Assembly (NCBI GenBank): GCA_027493675.1
Contig: JAOSKI010000043.1
Location: 62,001 to 126,000 of the forward strand
Source: Microthrixaceae bacterium
GTDB lineage: Bacteria; Actinomycetota; Acidimicrobiia; Acidimicrobiales; Microtrichaceae
Direction: 5' to 3'
Length of the DNA stretch: 64,000 nucleotides
A program made the translations under genes and the position numbers. The notes beneath the pieces were generated by a model, which made no database searches, was not told where the DNA came from, and saw only the letters and a program-made list of their open reading frames with translations. How positions within the stretch are numbered: position 1 is the first letter of the stretch; each line of letters begins with the position of its first letter. Positions 47,947 through 57,578 of this stretch are shown one piece after another.

Positions 47947-47986
47947 CCCTGAGCCAGGTGGTGATATTTTTCGACCAACTGGTTAG
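47947..47986. promoter_or_regulatory. tandem palindromic operator, site 6
   Basis: GCCAGGTGGT (47953-47962) and ACCAACTGGT (47974-47983), 21 bp apart, in the same arrangement and orientation as the module at 45336-45375. It lies 87 bp upstream of the CoA-transferase unit on the plus strand. Confidence 0.65.
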
Positions 47987-48072
47987 GCCCGTGGAAGGCT
48001 CCATCGGGAGACACAGGGCTACCGAAGACGCAGGGCCGTCGAGGACACAGGGCATCGAGAAGGATCGTGCAC

Positions 48073-49238
48073 ATGCCACAGGGCGCATTGGAGGGAATCT
48101 CGGTCATCGAGGCGGGCCAGATGGTCTCGGCACCGTACTGCGCGAGGCTCTTCGCCGACTTCGGCGCCGACGTGGTCAAGGTGGAACCTCCCGAGGGTGA
48201 CATCGCACGCACCTGGGGACCGTTCCCCGGCGACGAACCGCACCCCGAGCGCAGCGGGCTGTACGAAGAGTTCCTCAACACGAACAAGTCGGGGGTCACG
48301 ATCGACCTCGACGACGAGGCCGGTCGCTCACGCAGTTCCTGGACCTCGTCGCGGACGCCGACGTGCTCATCGAGAACAATCGACCGGAGTTGATGCGCTC
48401 ACGGCGCCTCGACTACGCGACACTCGCCGAGGCCAACCCGGATCTGGTGATGATCTCCATCACGCCGTTCGGGCAGACCGGCCCCTACGCGGACTGGAAC
48501 GGCTACGACCTGAATGCCTTCCACCTGTCGGGCTCGAGCAGCCGCTACTGCGGTCGGCCCGGTGAAGCACCGCTGGAGCACGGAACGTTCTCCGCGGACT
48601 TCTACGCGGCGGTCACCGCCGCAGCATGGGGTCTCGCTGCGGTCATGGGCCGTGAGATCGTCGGTGGAGGCCAGCAGGTCGACGTCTCGTGCGCCGAGGT
48701 GGTGGCCGCCACGTTCGTGGGCAGCCAGACCATCGGCGGGTACGCCCAGGACGGCATCTTCGACCGCCGCACCGGCATTGGCATGGGGCTGTCGGCCCCC
48801 GCCGCGATACTGCCCTGCAAGGACGGCTACGTGTGGATGCTGGTGCTCGAGACCGGCCAGTGGCGCTCGCTGGTGCGGGCGATGGGCGACCCCGAATGGG
48901 CGCAGCTCGACATGTTCGACGACCTGCGGGTGCGTGGCCAGAACAAGGACCTCATCTACCCGCTCGTGCAGGAGTGGTCGATGCAGTACGGCAAGTTCGA
49001 GATCATGCAGCGGTGCCAGGCCGAGGGCGCACCGGTGACCGCCATCTTCACCGTGGAGGAGGCGGCAGAACATCCGCACCTGCACGAGCGCGGCTTCTTC
49101 ACCGACATCGACCACCCCCGAACTGGGGGTGCTCGCGCACATGGGAGCACCCTTCAAGCTCCGGAGTGCCCGGGAGGACCGACCCGCCACGCTCCCCTGC
49201 TGGGCCAGCATAACGACGACATCCTGGGTGCCCGATGA
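48073..49238 (+). CDS. CaiB/BaiF CoA transferase
   Basis: About 388 residues, shifts near 48325 and 49125. ALEGISVIEAGQMVSAPYCA, FADFGADVVKVEPPEGDIAR, TNKSGVTIDLDDEAG, LVMISITPFGQTGPYADWNG, and REIVGGGQQVDVSCAEVVAA with the catalytic-Asp-type VDVS, then EWSMQYGKFEIMQRCQAEGA and HDDILG-like LGQHNDDILGAR. ATG at 48073 has AGAAGG ahead. Overlaps the following CoA-transferase gene (ATGA), so the two may form a heterodimer; the same kind of coupled pair occurs at 37-40.8 kb. Confidence 0.86.
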
Positions 49239-50468
49239 GCTCCACCCCGAAGACCCCCGCCCCGCTGGAAGGCATCCGCGTCGCCAACTTCGGTTGGGTG
49301 TGGGCAGGCCCGATGGTCGGCCAGACCCTCGCGTTCCTCGGCGCAGAGGTCTACAAGATCGAATCCCGGGCGCGCATCGACATGGCCCGCACCATCCCGC
49401 CGTTCTGCGGACGGCATCCGCGATCCGGACCGCAGCCTGTCGCACCACACCGGATGGGCCGGCAACGGCAGCGTCACGATCAACCTGAAGGAGCCCGAGG
49501 GCATCGAGGTGGCCCTGGAGCTCGTCTCCCACTGCGACGTGGTCATCGAGAACTTCGGCCCCGGTGTGATGGAGCGCATCGGGCTCGGATACGACAGGCT
49601 GTGCGAGGCCAAGCCCGACGTGGTCATGTTCTCCATGCCCGCCGCGGGTCTGTACGGACCGCTGTCCAACCTGCGCACCTATGGGCTGAGCCTCGCGAGC
49701 CTCACCGGCCTCGACAGCATCACCGGATACGAGGACGGCCCACCGATCGCGATGGAGAACGCGCGTTCTCGGATCCCTACAACGGGATCATGGGTGCGTT
49801 CTCGATCCTCGTCGCCCTGCGTCACCGCAGCCGGACCGGTACGGGTCAGCACATCGACTGCTCGCAGCAGGAAGCCGTGATGCAGATGGTCGGCCCTGCC
49901 TACATGGACAACGTCATCAACGGCCGGGTCGCGGGTCCGATCGGCAACAAGCACCCGCTCGCGGTGGGGGCTCCCCACGGGGTGTTCCCGTGTGCGGGCG
50001 AGGACCGTTGGATCAGCATCGCGGTGCTCGACGACGACGAGTGGCAGGGCCTCGTGGCCGCCACCGATGTAGCGCCGTGGGCAGCCGCCGAGCGCTGGAC
50101 CACCGCAGCGGGGCGCGTCGAGGGCATCGACGACCTCCACGGGGAGGTAGCCACGTGGACCGCCGGCTTCGACGACTACGAGCTGGCCCACCTGCTGCAG
50201 GCCAACGGAGTCGCAGCCGCCCCGGTGCTGAACGTGGCGGACCTGCTGGAGGATCCCCACTACCGGGCGCGGGACCTTCATCGAGGTTCGCCATCCGCTC
50301 GGCTTCGACGAGACGATCTACGGCGCCTACGTGAAGACCAGCCGCAGCGAGGCCCGGGTCGAACCCGGCCCATTGCTCGGCCGCGACAACGACCACGTGT
50401 TCCTCGAGCTGATGGGTATGCCGTCGCAGCGCTACGAGTCACTCGTCGAGCGCGAGATCATCTACTGA
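49235..50468 (+). CDS. CaiB/BaiF CoA transferase (partner)
   Basis: About 411 residues, shifts near 49410, 49770 and 50275. LEGIRVANFGWVWAGPMVGQ, LAFLGAEVYKIESRARIDMA, DRSLSHHTGWAGNGSVTINL, KPDVVMFSMPAAGLYGPLSN, RTGTGQHIDCSQQEAVMQMV (Asp-type catalytic region), PHGVFPCAGEDRWISIAVLD and PLLGRDNDHVFLELMGMPSQ. Ends YESLVEREIIY. Second member of the coupled pair. A strong bipartite hairpin follows its stop. Confidence 0.86.
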
Positions 50469-50490
50469 GCCCCCGCTCCACCGCACCCGT

Positions 50491-50543
50491 CCGTTCTGTG
50501 GGGTGTGCGTGGCGCTGAGCGCCACGCACGCGACACAGAACGG
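50491..50543. terminator. bipartite hairpin between convergent units
   Basis: Outer stem CCGTTCTGTG (50491-50500) with CACAGAACGG (50534-50543), inner stem TGCGTGGCGC (50506-50515) with GCGCCACGCA (50519-50528). It lies between the stops of the CoA-transferase (plus) and crotonase (minus) genes, so it can serve both directions. No long T-run. Confidence 0.75.
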
Positions 50544-50556
50544 TGAGGGGGCTGGC

Positions 50557-51345
50557 TCAGCGGCCCTTGAAGTCGGGCTTGCGCTTCTCGGCGAACGCAC
50601 GGGGGCCTTCCTTCGCGTCCTCGGAGGCGAACACCCTCGCCGCGATGGCCTTCTCCAGCACGAAGCCGGACTCCTGCTCCAGCGCGCGCACGGCGATCTC
50701 CTTGGAGGTCTGCACTGCCAGCGGGCCGTTGCGACAGATCTTCTCGGCGAGCTCGAGGGCCGTGTCCATCACCCGGCCGGCGGGCACCACCCGGTTCACC
50801 AGGCCGATGTCGTAGGCACGCTCGGCGTCGATCGGCTCACCGGTCAGCAGCATCTCCATCGCGACCGCCCATGGGATCTGGCGTGGCAGGCGGATGTGGG
50901 ACCCACCGGCGGGCACCAGGCCCCAGCGCACCTCGCCGAGCCCGAAGGTGGCGTCCTGGGAGGCCACGCGGAGGTCGGTGCCCGCGAGCATCTCCATGCC
51001 TCCGGCGATGCAGTGGCCGTTCACCGCGGCGATGATCGGCTTGAACACGTCGGAGAACTGGCGCTTGGTGTGGTCCTCGTAGCCCAGCTCGTCACCGGAG
51101 GTGAGCAGCGGGATCGCTTCCTTCAGGTCCATTCCCGTGCAGAAGGCACGGTCGCCCGCACCGGTGAGGATCGCCACCCACAGGTCGTCGTCCGCATCGA
51201 AGGCGGCGAAGGTGTCGTCGAGCGCCGCAAGCATGTCCTTGGTCAGCGCGTTCATGGCATCGGGACGATCGATCGTGACCACCGCGACCCGCCCGATCTT
51301 CTCGAAGCCGATGGTGGAGGGGAGGCTCAGGTCCTCGATCGGCAC
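50557..51345 (-). CDS. enoyl-CoA hydratase (crotonase) domain, C-terminal part of a fused frame
   Basis: Full crotonase domain of 262 residues: VPIEDLSLPSTIGFEKIGRV, VVTIDRPDAMNALTKDM, ILTGAGDRAFCTGMDLKEAI, VNGHCIAGGMEMLAGTDLRV and FGLGEVRWGLVPAGGSHIRL, ending PRAFAEKRKPDFKGR. The two hydratase glutamates are present (GGMEML and GLGEVRW), so hydration of a 2-enoyl-CoA is likely. A GTG at 51345 could start it, but the frame is open upstream through a DUF35 domain without a stop, so fusion is possible. Last gene of the long minus-strand unit. Confidence 0.85.
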   Translation of the reverse strand: MPIEDLSLPSTIGFEKIGRVAVVTIDRPDAMNALTKDMLAALDDTFAAFDADDDLWVAILTGAGDRAFCTGMDLKEAIPLLTSGDELGYEDHTKRQFSDVFKPIIAAVNGHCIAGGMEMLAGTDLRVASQDATFGLGEVRWGLVPAGGSHIRLPRQIPWAVAMEMLLTGEPIDAERAYDIGLVNRVVPAGRVMDTALELAEKICRNGPLAVQTSKEIAVRALEQESGFVLEKAIAARVFASEDAKEGPRAFAEKRKPDFKGR

Positions 51346-51837
51346 CGCAGCGCGCCGCAGCGCGCACCGCGGTGGGTACGGCCTGGCGCGCTTGGTCGCT
51401 GCCTTGAACTTCGGCAGGGTCACCTCCGTGGTGACCTTGTCGAAGTGGACCTCTACCGGCATGCCGATCTCGAGGTCGTCGGGGTCGACATCGACGATCT
51501 GGGTGAGCAGGCGCACACCCTCCTCGGTCTCCACGATCGTGGGTGCGTAGGGGACATCGGAGACGAACTCGGGATGCAACGCCCGCTCCGCGACGGTCCA
51601 GCTGAACACCGTGCCCCTGCCCGTGGAGCGTGCCCACTCCCAGTCGAACGAGCCGCACGACGCGCACATCTCCCGTGGTGGGTGCCGCCAGGTGCCACAC
51701 TCGTTGCAGCGCTGGAAGCGCAGCTCGCCGTCCTTGATGAAGCCGTAGAAGTCACCCGTGTGGCCCTCGAGGAGCGGCAGTGGCTTGGTGTAGGGCGGTG
51801 GGAGCCACGCTGCGATGGCGTCGAGGGTGAAGTCCCT
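51346..51837 (-). CDS. DUF35 Zn-ribbon/OB-fold domain joined to gamma-like and crotonase domains
   Basis: DFTLDAIAAWLPPPYTKPLP, LLEGHTGDFYGFIKDGELRF and QRCNECGTWRHPPREMCASC (zinc ribbon), then FDWEWARSTGRGTVFSWTVA, APTIVETEEGVRLLTQIVDV and VEVHFDKVTTEVTLPKF. No stop codon separates it from the crotonase domain downstream, nor from the gamma-subunit tail upstream once one base is corrected near 51930. No ATG or convincing ribosome site at its start. So it is either the middle of a three-domain protein or a separate protein whose start was lost. Confidence 0.78.
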
Positions 51838-52330
51838 GTACTCGGCCTTGTCGGGCAACGGACGACCCAACCAGTCCTCGTAGAACGTGTCCAGATCCGG
51901 CAGGAAATCGAAATCAGGCGGACAACCCCTGCGGCACCGCCTCGACCTCCAACTGCGTGCCACAACCAGGACACACGTACTCACGCACCTGCGTCCAAGA
52001 CGGATCAGGCATCTCCCGACCCTGATACACCTCCGACAACGACTCCTCGTCGTCACGCACGTAGATCAACGACGACAACTTCCAGTTCACCCGGTAGTCA
52101 CCGAACTCATGACCACAACGACACTTCACGATCCGCCGCCCGTCACGAGCAACGATCGACAAAGCAGGCGTCAACGGCAACAGGATCCGGTCATCCCACG
52201 GCACCCGCTCCTGGACGATCTCCACGTACTTGTCGAAACGATCCTCGTCCTTGGCCTCACGCATCATGTCCTGGACCGCCGGCCACGCCAGCACCCCATC
52301 CATGAGCATCTCGATCTCAGCCTTGTCGAA
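51838..52330. repeat. 493-bp near-identical direct repeat, copy A
   Basis: Aligns with 58513-59004 except for one inserted T near 51931 and at least one substitution (GGTAGTCACC here, GGTAATCACC in copy B). The edges fall inside the gamma coding sequence: after the third codon (TTC GAC AAG) and at GTACTCGGCC. Confidence 0.9.
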
Positions 52331-52336
52331 CCCCAC
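51838..52336 (-). CDS. acetone-carboxylase gamma-like domain (copy 1), frameshifted
   Basis: GTG start with AGGAGG ahead. Reads GFDKAEIEMLMDGVLAWPAV, MMREAKDEDRFDKYVEIVQE, DGRRIVKCRCGHEFGDYRVN, VREYVCPGCGTQLEVEAVP, then a one-base insertion near 51930 ends the frame early at 51914. With it removed the reading continues RGCPPDFDFLPDLDTFYEDW into the DUF35 domain. DNA is almost identical to the gamma gene at 58471-59010. Preceded by about 100 bp of non-coding sequence and the end of the thiolase gene. A zinc site is likely (CRCG...CPGC). Confidence 0.82.
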
Positions 52337-52438
52337 AGCTTTTCCTCCTGGAACCGTCTTGTGCTTGGTTTCCTCTAACCGTCATCGAAGTGTCATCCGG
52401 CCATTGTGGCCCACCTGGTGTTCCACACCGGGGACCGC

Positions 52439-53599
52439 TCAGTTGGTGAGCACCGCTATGCTCCCGTCACCGAAGTCACCCCATCCCGTCACCACACCGA
52501 GCTCGGCTCCGGTGATCTGGCGCTCACCGGCGTCTCCGCGCAGCTGGCGGACCGCCTCCACGATGTGGCTCATGCCGAGCACGTGGGCCTCCGAGAGCAG
52601 GCCGCCGTGGGTGTTGATCGGTAGACCGCCACCCGGGCCGATGCCCACGTCCTCGATGAACGCGCCGCCCTCGCCGCGCTTGCAGAACCCCGCCTCCTCC
52701 AACTGCTGGAGCAGCTCGAAGGTGAAGCAGTCGTAGATCATGGCGAAGTCCGCGTCGGAGGGCTTCACTCCAGCGGCTCCGAACGCCTCGGGCGCCGCGA
52801 TGGTGAGCCCGGTGGTGAAGATGTCGTCGCGGTTGGTGATCTCGTCTGCAGGGTACGGCTGACCCCGGGCCGCTCCGGCGATGTGCACGGGACGGGTCCG
52901 CAGGTCACGGGCACGATCGGCGGTGGTGACCACGACCGCCGCGGCGCCGTCGGTCTCCAGGCAGCAGTCGAGCAGCCGGTACGGGTCCGACAGCATCGGC
53001 GAGTCCAGGTAGTCGTCCATGGTGATCCGCTTGCCGTGCATCACCGCGTTCGGGTTGAGCTGGGCGTGCTCACGCATCGCCAGTGCGATCGCCCCGAGGT
53101 GCTCGGCACGGGTGCCGAACTCGTGCATGTGCCGGCGCGCTATCACCGCGTACCACTGTGGCGGAGCGGTGAAGCCGTAGGGCAGGTAGTAGTCACGTGC
53201 GATGGCGCCACCGGGGATCGAGCTCACGTCGTCGACCACGGTCTGGGACGCACGTGAACCCGAGTAGCCGTTCCAGCCCGCGGGCAACAGCACGTAGTCG
53301 GCACCACCGCTGGTCACCGCCGCGGCCGCGTCCTGCAGCGAAGCCACCGGTGACGCGCCACCCATGTTGACCGTCGCAGCGAAGCGCAGGTTCTGACAAC
53401 CCAGGTTGGCTGCGAACTCCTCGGCCTTGCCCAGGTTGGGGAAGGGCATGATCCCGTCCACCGCCGAGGGTGCGATGCCCGCGTCCTTCAGGGCGTTCAC
53501 GCAGGCCTCGAGCTGCAGCGAGAGCTGCGACTTGCCCGATCCGGGCTTTCGGCAGTACTTGGTCTCCCCAACGCCCACGATGCAGGCCGTGTTGCTCAT
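52439..53599 (-). CDS. thiolase-like protein, Ltp/SCP-x type without catalytic Cys
   Basis: 386 residues, intact. SNTACIVGVGETKYCRKPGS, GIAPSAVDGIMPFPNLGKAE, TVNMGGASPVASLQDAAAAV (Pro where Cys would be), ADYVLLPAGWNGYSG, ARDYYLPYGFTAPPQWYAVI, LDCCLETDGAAAVVVTTADR, AMIYDCFTFELLQQLEEAGF and NTHGGLLSEAHVLGMSHIVE. Compared with the homologue at 6053 the YD-x-F Tyr is kept but SEAY has become SEAH. Member of the carboxylase/hydroxylase unit, two bases after the amidohydrolase, and a DUF35 domain follows in the same direction, so a thiolase/DUF35 complex is likely here as well. Confidence 0.84.
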   Translation of the reverse strand: MSNTACIVGVGETKYCRKPGSGKSQLSLQLEACVNALKDAGIAPSAVDGIMPFPNLGKAEEFAANLGCQNLRFAATVNMGGASPVASLQDAAAAVTSGGADYVLLPAGWNGYSGSRASQTVVDDVSSIPGGAIARDYYLPYGFTAPPQWYAVIARRHMHEFGTRAEHLGAIALAMREHAQLNPNAVMHGKRITMDDYLDSPMLSDPYRLLDCCLETDGAAAVVVTTADRARDLRTRPVHIAGAARGQPYPADEITNRDDIFTTGLTIAAPEAFGAAGVKPSDADFAMIYDCFTFELLQQLEEAGFCKRGEGGAFIEDVGIGPGGGLPINTHGGLLSEAHVLGMSHIVEAVRQLRGDAGERQITGAELGVVTGWGDFGDGSIAVLTN

Positions 53600-53601
53600 G
53601 A

Positions 53602-54619
53602 TCAGTTCGCCCCTTCGGAGTGGCTCGGTTGCACACCCTCCGCGCCTGGTCCCACCCGTCGGGTGGTGTCGATGCCGGTGAGCCGTGCAAGGTTCACTCC
53701 AAGGATGCCCGCACGGATCTCGGAAGTGATCTCCCCGTAGCCGTATTTCTCCTGGAGCTCGTCGGGCATCTGCAGGTTGCGCACCCAGTCGACCACCCGC
53801 TTGGTGTCCACGAAGGGCAGGTCCAGACCCATCACGATCTTGCTGGGCTCCACCCACTGCAGCGCGGTGCCGATGGCGTGGTAGCCGCGGTACGGGGAGC
53901 GCTCGTACCAGCCCACCACCCCCGACAGGCTCAGGTACAGGTGCTCGTGCTTCGCCGCGAGACCGATCAGCTCCTCGGTGTGGGGCCACGCCATGTGGTA
54001 GGCGATGATCCGCAACTCCGGGAAGTCGATCAGGATCTTGTCGAGCGTGTCGGGATGGGTGTGGGCGCTGGGCTGGGGGTAGGTGTAGGCCATGCCCGTG
54101 TGCACCGTCAGCGGGATGCCCAGCTCGCAGGCCTTCTCGTAGAACGGCCACATGCCGGGATCGTCGAGCGGGCCCGAGTCCTCGGGCTGGTACACCTTGC
54201 ACAGCTTGGCGTCGTGCTCGTCCACCAGGTGCTCGAGCTCCCAGATCGCGTGCTTCACGCCGCGACGCAGGATCGGCCCCACCATCGCCTCCAGGTACAT
54301 ACGGCCCGGGTAAGGCTTGATCTGCTCGATCATGAACTGGTTGGTGGACATGGCGATCGTGCCGCCGCTGATGTCCATCATCCCCTCGCGCAGCGCGAAG
54401 CACACGTCCACGCCCGCCTCGTCCATGTAGTCGATCAGGGTCTCCCGCGAGCGGCGGGCGACGCTTGACCGTCGGGTCCACACCCGACCATGCGCGCAGC
54501 ACGCCCTGCACGCTGTACCACCAGCGCTTGGTGTTGGGGTAGTAGTTGGCGAGCTCGGCCATCGTGGCCGGGTTCATGAAGTGGCACTCCGACAGCGCCA
54601 CGAAGTGATCGTCGGTCAT
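53602..54619 (-). CDS. amidohydrolase-2 family protein (TIM-barrel metal enzyme)
   Basis: About 339 residues, shift near 54465. N-terminus MTDDHFVALSECHFMNPATM, then ETLIDYMDEAGVDVCFALRE, YPGRMYLEAMVGPILRRGVK, GIPLTVHTGMAYTYPQPSAH, LRIIAYHMAWPHTEELIGLA, YLSLSGVVGWYERSPYRGYH and IVMGLDLPFVDTKRVVDWVR. HTGMA and YHMAWPH carry the mid-barrel His ligands; GLDLPF the C-terminal Asp. The group includes ACMSD-type decarboxylases and TIM-barrel hydrolases. Its ATG overlaps the stop of the molybdenum-hydroxylase large subunit (ATGA). It may decarboxylate or hydrolyse the product of the carboxylase; that is inference. Confidence 0.8.
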
Positions 54620-57060
54620 GTGTGGGCACTCCCATCGGCACCTTCGCCGGTGCTCTCTGCATCACGGATCAGCGTCCACAGGCGCTCGGGTGACGCGGGC
54701 ACCTCGCGGGCGCTGGTGCCGAGCGGCGCCAGCGCGTCGTTGAGCGCGCACATCACCGCTGCGGGCGTGGTGTGGATCGCCCCCTCACCACAGCCCTTGG
54801 CCCCGAGGGGCGTGAACGGCGACGGGGTGACCACGGCGGTCTTCTCGATCGCGGGCACCTCGTTGATGCTGGGGATGAGGTAGTCCATGAAGCTGGTGGT
54901 CAGCGGCTGCGCCTGGTCGTCGTAGACGTACTCCTCCTACGGCGCGGCGCCGACACCCTGGGCAACACCGCCGTCGGTCTGACCCTCCACCACGATCGGG
55001 TTCAGCCGCGTGCCGCAGTCGTCCGCGAGGCGGTACTTGACGATCTCCACCATGCCGGTGCGGCGATCGATCTCCACTGCCACGACGTGCACCGCCTGGG
55101 CGGCGGTCAGGTAGCTCTTGGCACGACCCTCCTCGTCCGCGGGTGTGCGGCCCTCGGCAGTCCACACGTGGGTGGCGTCCGCGTTCGGGCTCACCCCGGG
55201 AGGCAGCAGGTCGCTGCGCGCGAGCATCGTGCCGGCGACCTGCGCCAGGCGCATCTCGGCCTGGGGCTTGCCCTTCACCACGAAGCGCCCGTCCTCGAAG
55301 GACACGTCCTCCGGTGCGCCGCCGGTGAGGCGTGCCACCACGTGGCTCATGCGCTCCACGAGCTGCTCGCAGGCACCCAGGACCGCTCCGGTGATGGCCA
55401 CCCCGAGGCGGCTGCCACCGGGGCCGAACGACGGCGGCGCCGACTGGCTGTCGAGGTAGACCACCCGCACCGCGTCCATCTCGATGCCGAAGTAATCGGC
55501 CACGACCTGGCTGATGAGGGTGTACTGGCCCTGGCCTTCGTGGGAGAACCCGACCCGCACGGTGATGTTGCCGAGCATGTCGACGCTCACCACCGCACCC
55601 TCGGGCACACCGGTCTGGGGCATGCCGACTATCGCGTAGGCGTTCCAGTCGAACACGCCAGGTTCCACCGAGGTGGCCACCCCGATCCCCACCAGGCGAC
55701 CCTCCGCCCGAGCCTCTGCCTGCCAGCGGCGAAGCTCGTCGTAGCCGGCCAGATCGAGTGCCGCGTCGAGCACCTCGGCGTAGCTGCCGCTGTCGTACTC
55801 GTTGCCACTCGGGATCGTGTAGGGGAACTGATCGGGTGCGATGAAGTTGCGGCGACGGAGCTCCGCCGGGTCGATGCCGAGCTCCCGGGCGGCGATGTCC
55901 ATCATCTGCTCCAGCACGAAGAAGTGCGGAGGCGGCCCCATCCCGCGGTACGGCGAGGCGGGCAGCTTGTTCGTGGCCACCAGCGTCAGGTCGTACTGGG
56001 CCACCGGGATCGTGTACGGGCCGGTGAACGCAGCCAGCGGCTTGGCCGCGCTGATGGCTCCGAAACCCTCGCCCGAAGCACCGAGATCGTCCACGAGGGT
56101 CACCTTCAGCCCCGTCACGATGCCGTCGTCGCCCACCGCGAGGGTCACCTCGTAGTGACGGTCCCACGCCTGTCCCCCACCGGAGGTGAGGTACTCGACG
56201 CGATCCTCGATCCACGACACCGGCCGTCCGCCGGCCTTGCGCGACAGCATGCAGGTGATGTCGGTGCCACGCGATCCACCCTTGCCTCCGAATGCGCCGC
56301 CGTGGTGGTGGCTGTGCACGTTCACCTTGTTGCTCGGAACACCGAGCACCCCCGCCCGTCCGAGCGCGGTGAACGCCGGCGACTGGATGCTGCCGTGGAT
56401 GTCCACCTCGAGGCTCGCCGGATCCCATCGGCACACCGTGCCGTAGGTCTCCATCGGGTTGGCACCCAGCCGGTTCCAACGGAACCTCTCTGTGAACACG
56501 TGCGGCGCCGAGGCGAGTGCCTCGTCGATGGCGCCCCAGGTGAACACCCGGTGCATCATCGTGTTGGTGCCGTGGTCCTCGTGCACCAGCGGGCTGCCGG
56601 GCTCCAACGCGGCGAACGGGTCCGCCACGACATCGAGGGGTTCGTAGTCGACCTCGATGCACTCCAGCGCGTCCTCGGCCACGTAGCGGCTCGTGGCCGC
56701 CACCGCAACGACCGGCTCGCCCACGTAGCGCACGATGTCCGAGGCCATGGTGGGGGTGGCCCAACCCTCCGGGACCGATCGCGCCGGGTTCGACCACTGC
56801 GCTGCCTCCGCTCCGGTGAGCACCGCCACGACGCCTTCCATGGCCTCCGCCTCGCTCACGTCCACGCGCGTGATGCGGGCGTGGGCAATCGGGCTGCGCA
56901 GGATCGCGGCGTGCAACATGCCGGGAAGGCGCACATCCGCGATGAACTCGGTGCGCCCGGTGAGCAGGCTCGGGTCCTCCTTGCGCAGGACGCGGCGGCC
57001 GATCCAACGCAGGTTGGTCGTGGGCATCTGCTCGGGGCTGTTGGGGATGTCGATCGCCAT
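54616..57060 (-). CDS. molybdenum hydroxylase large subunit (xanthine dehydrogenase / CoxL-like family)
   Basis: About 814 residues, shift near 54940. RRVLRKEDPSLLTGRTEFIA, LHAAILRSPIAHARITRVDV, NPMETYGTVCRW, HHHGGAFGGKGGSRGTDITC, then SPYRGMGPPPHFFVLEQMMD, VRVGFSHEGQGQYTLISQVV and at the C-terminus FTPLGAKGCGEGAIHTTPAA with the catalytic Glu (KGCGEG). The cofactor loop reads SPYRGMGPP rather than AYXCSFR of true CO dehydrogenase, so it is not form-I CODH; it belongs to the general molybdenum hydroxylase group that oxidises heteroaromatic or ketone carbons with water. Start ATG 57060. Overlaps the amidohydrolase by four bases. Confidence 0.87.
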
Positions 57061-57069
57061 GTCGGGCCC

Positions 57070-57578
57070 CTATCCCTGAGCGTCCGCTGACTGGCCGGCA
57101 CGCATCCGTGCCGCAGCGAGGTGCACCGCCCGGATGATCCCCTGGTAGCCGGTGCAGCGGCAGAGCTGCCCACCGAGCACCTCGCGGATCTCCTCCTCGG
57201 AGGGATCGGGGTCTGCCTCGAGCATCTCGTAGACCGACATGAGGAACCCCGGAGTGCAGAACCCGCACTGAAGACCGTGCTCCTCGGTGAAGGCCTGCTG
57301 GATGGGGGTGCAGCTGCGATTCAGCGCCAGCGAGGCCCTCTACGGTCATCACGTCGGCACCGTCGGCCTGCACGGCGAGCATCAGGCAAGACCGCGTCGC
57401 GGTGCCGTCGACCAGTACGGTGCACGCACCGCACACGCCGTGCTCACAACCCACATGCGTGCCGGTGAGGCCCAGCTCGCCGCGGATGAAGTCGGCGAGC
57501 GTGAGGCGTGGCTCGGCGAGGCCCTCGTAGGGCTCGCCGTTGACGGTGAGGGCCACCCTGCGCCTCTCGGTGGTCATG
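57070..57578 (-). CDS. molybdenum hydroxylase [2Fe-2S] subunit (CoxS-like)
   Basis: About 169 residues, shift near 57325. VALTVNGEPYEGLAEPRLTL, GCEHGVCGACTVLVDGTATR with Cys ligands of the plant-type [2Fe-2S] cluster, and GLQCGFCTPGFLMSVYEMLE then QLCRCTGYQGIIRAVHLAAA with the four Cys of the second cluster. Carries electrons from the Mo site to FAD. Start overlaps the stop of the FAD subunit gene by five bases, and its stop is nine bases before the large-subunit start. Confidence 0.88.

Noticed and set aside
50503-52305. A 600-codon plus-strand frame over the crotonase/DUF35/gamma region
   Set aside because: Antisense to three recognisable domains; composition is typical of a third-position GC shadow.
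52410-52419. CCCACCTGGT as another copy of the recurrent operator
   Set aside because: One mismatch in the core, no flanking TAG and no partner 21 bp away; kept out of the site list.
54772-57090. A 772-codon plus-strand open frame opposite the molybdenum hydroxylase large subunit
   Set aside because: Mirror of high-GC coding; the minus strand carries clear cofactor motifs, and the plus-strand product is His/Arg/Val-rich with no domain.
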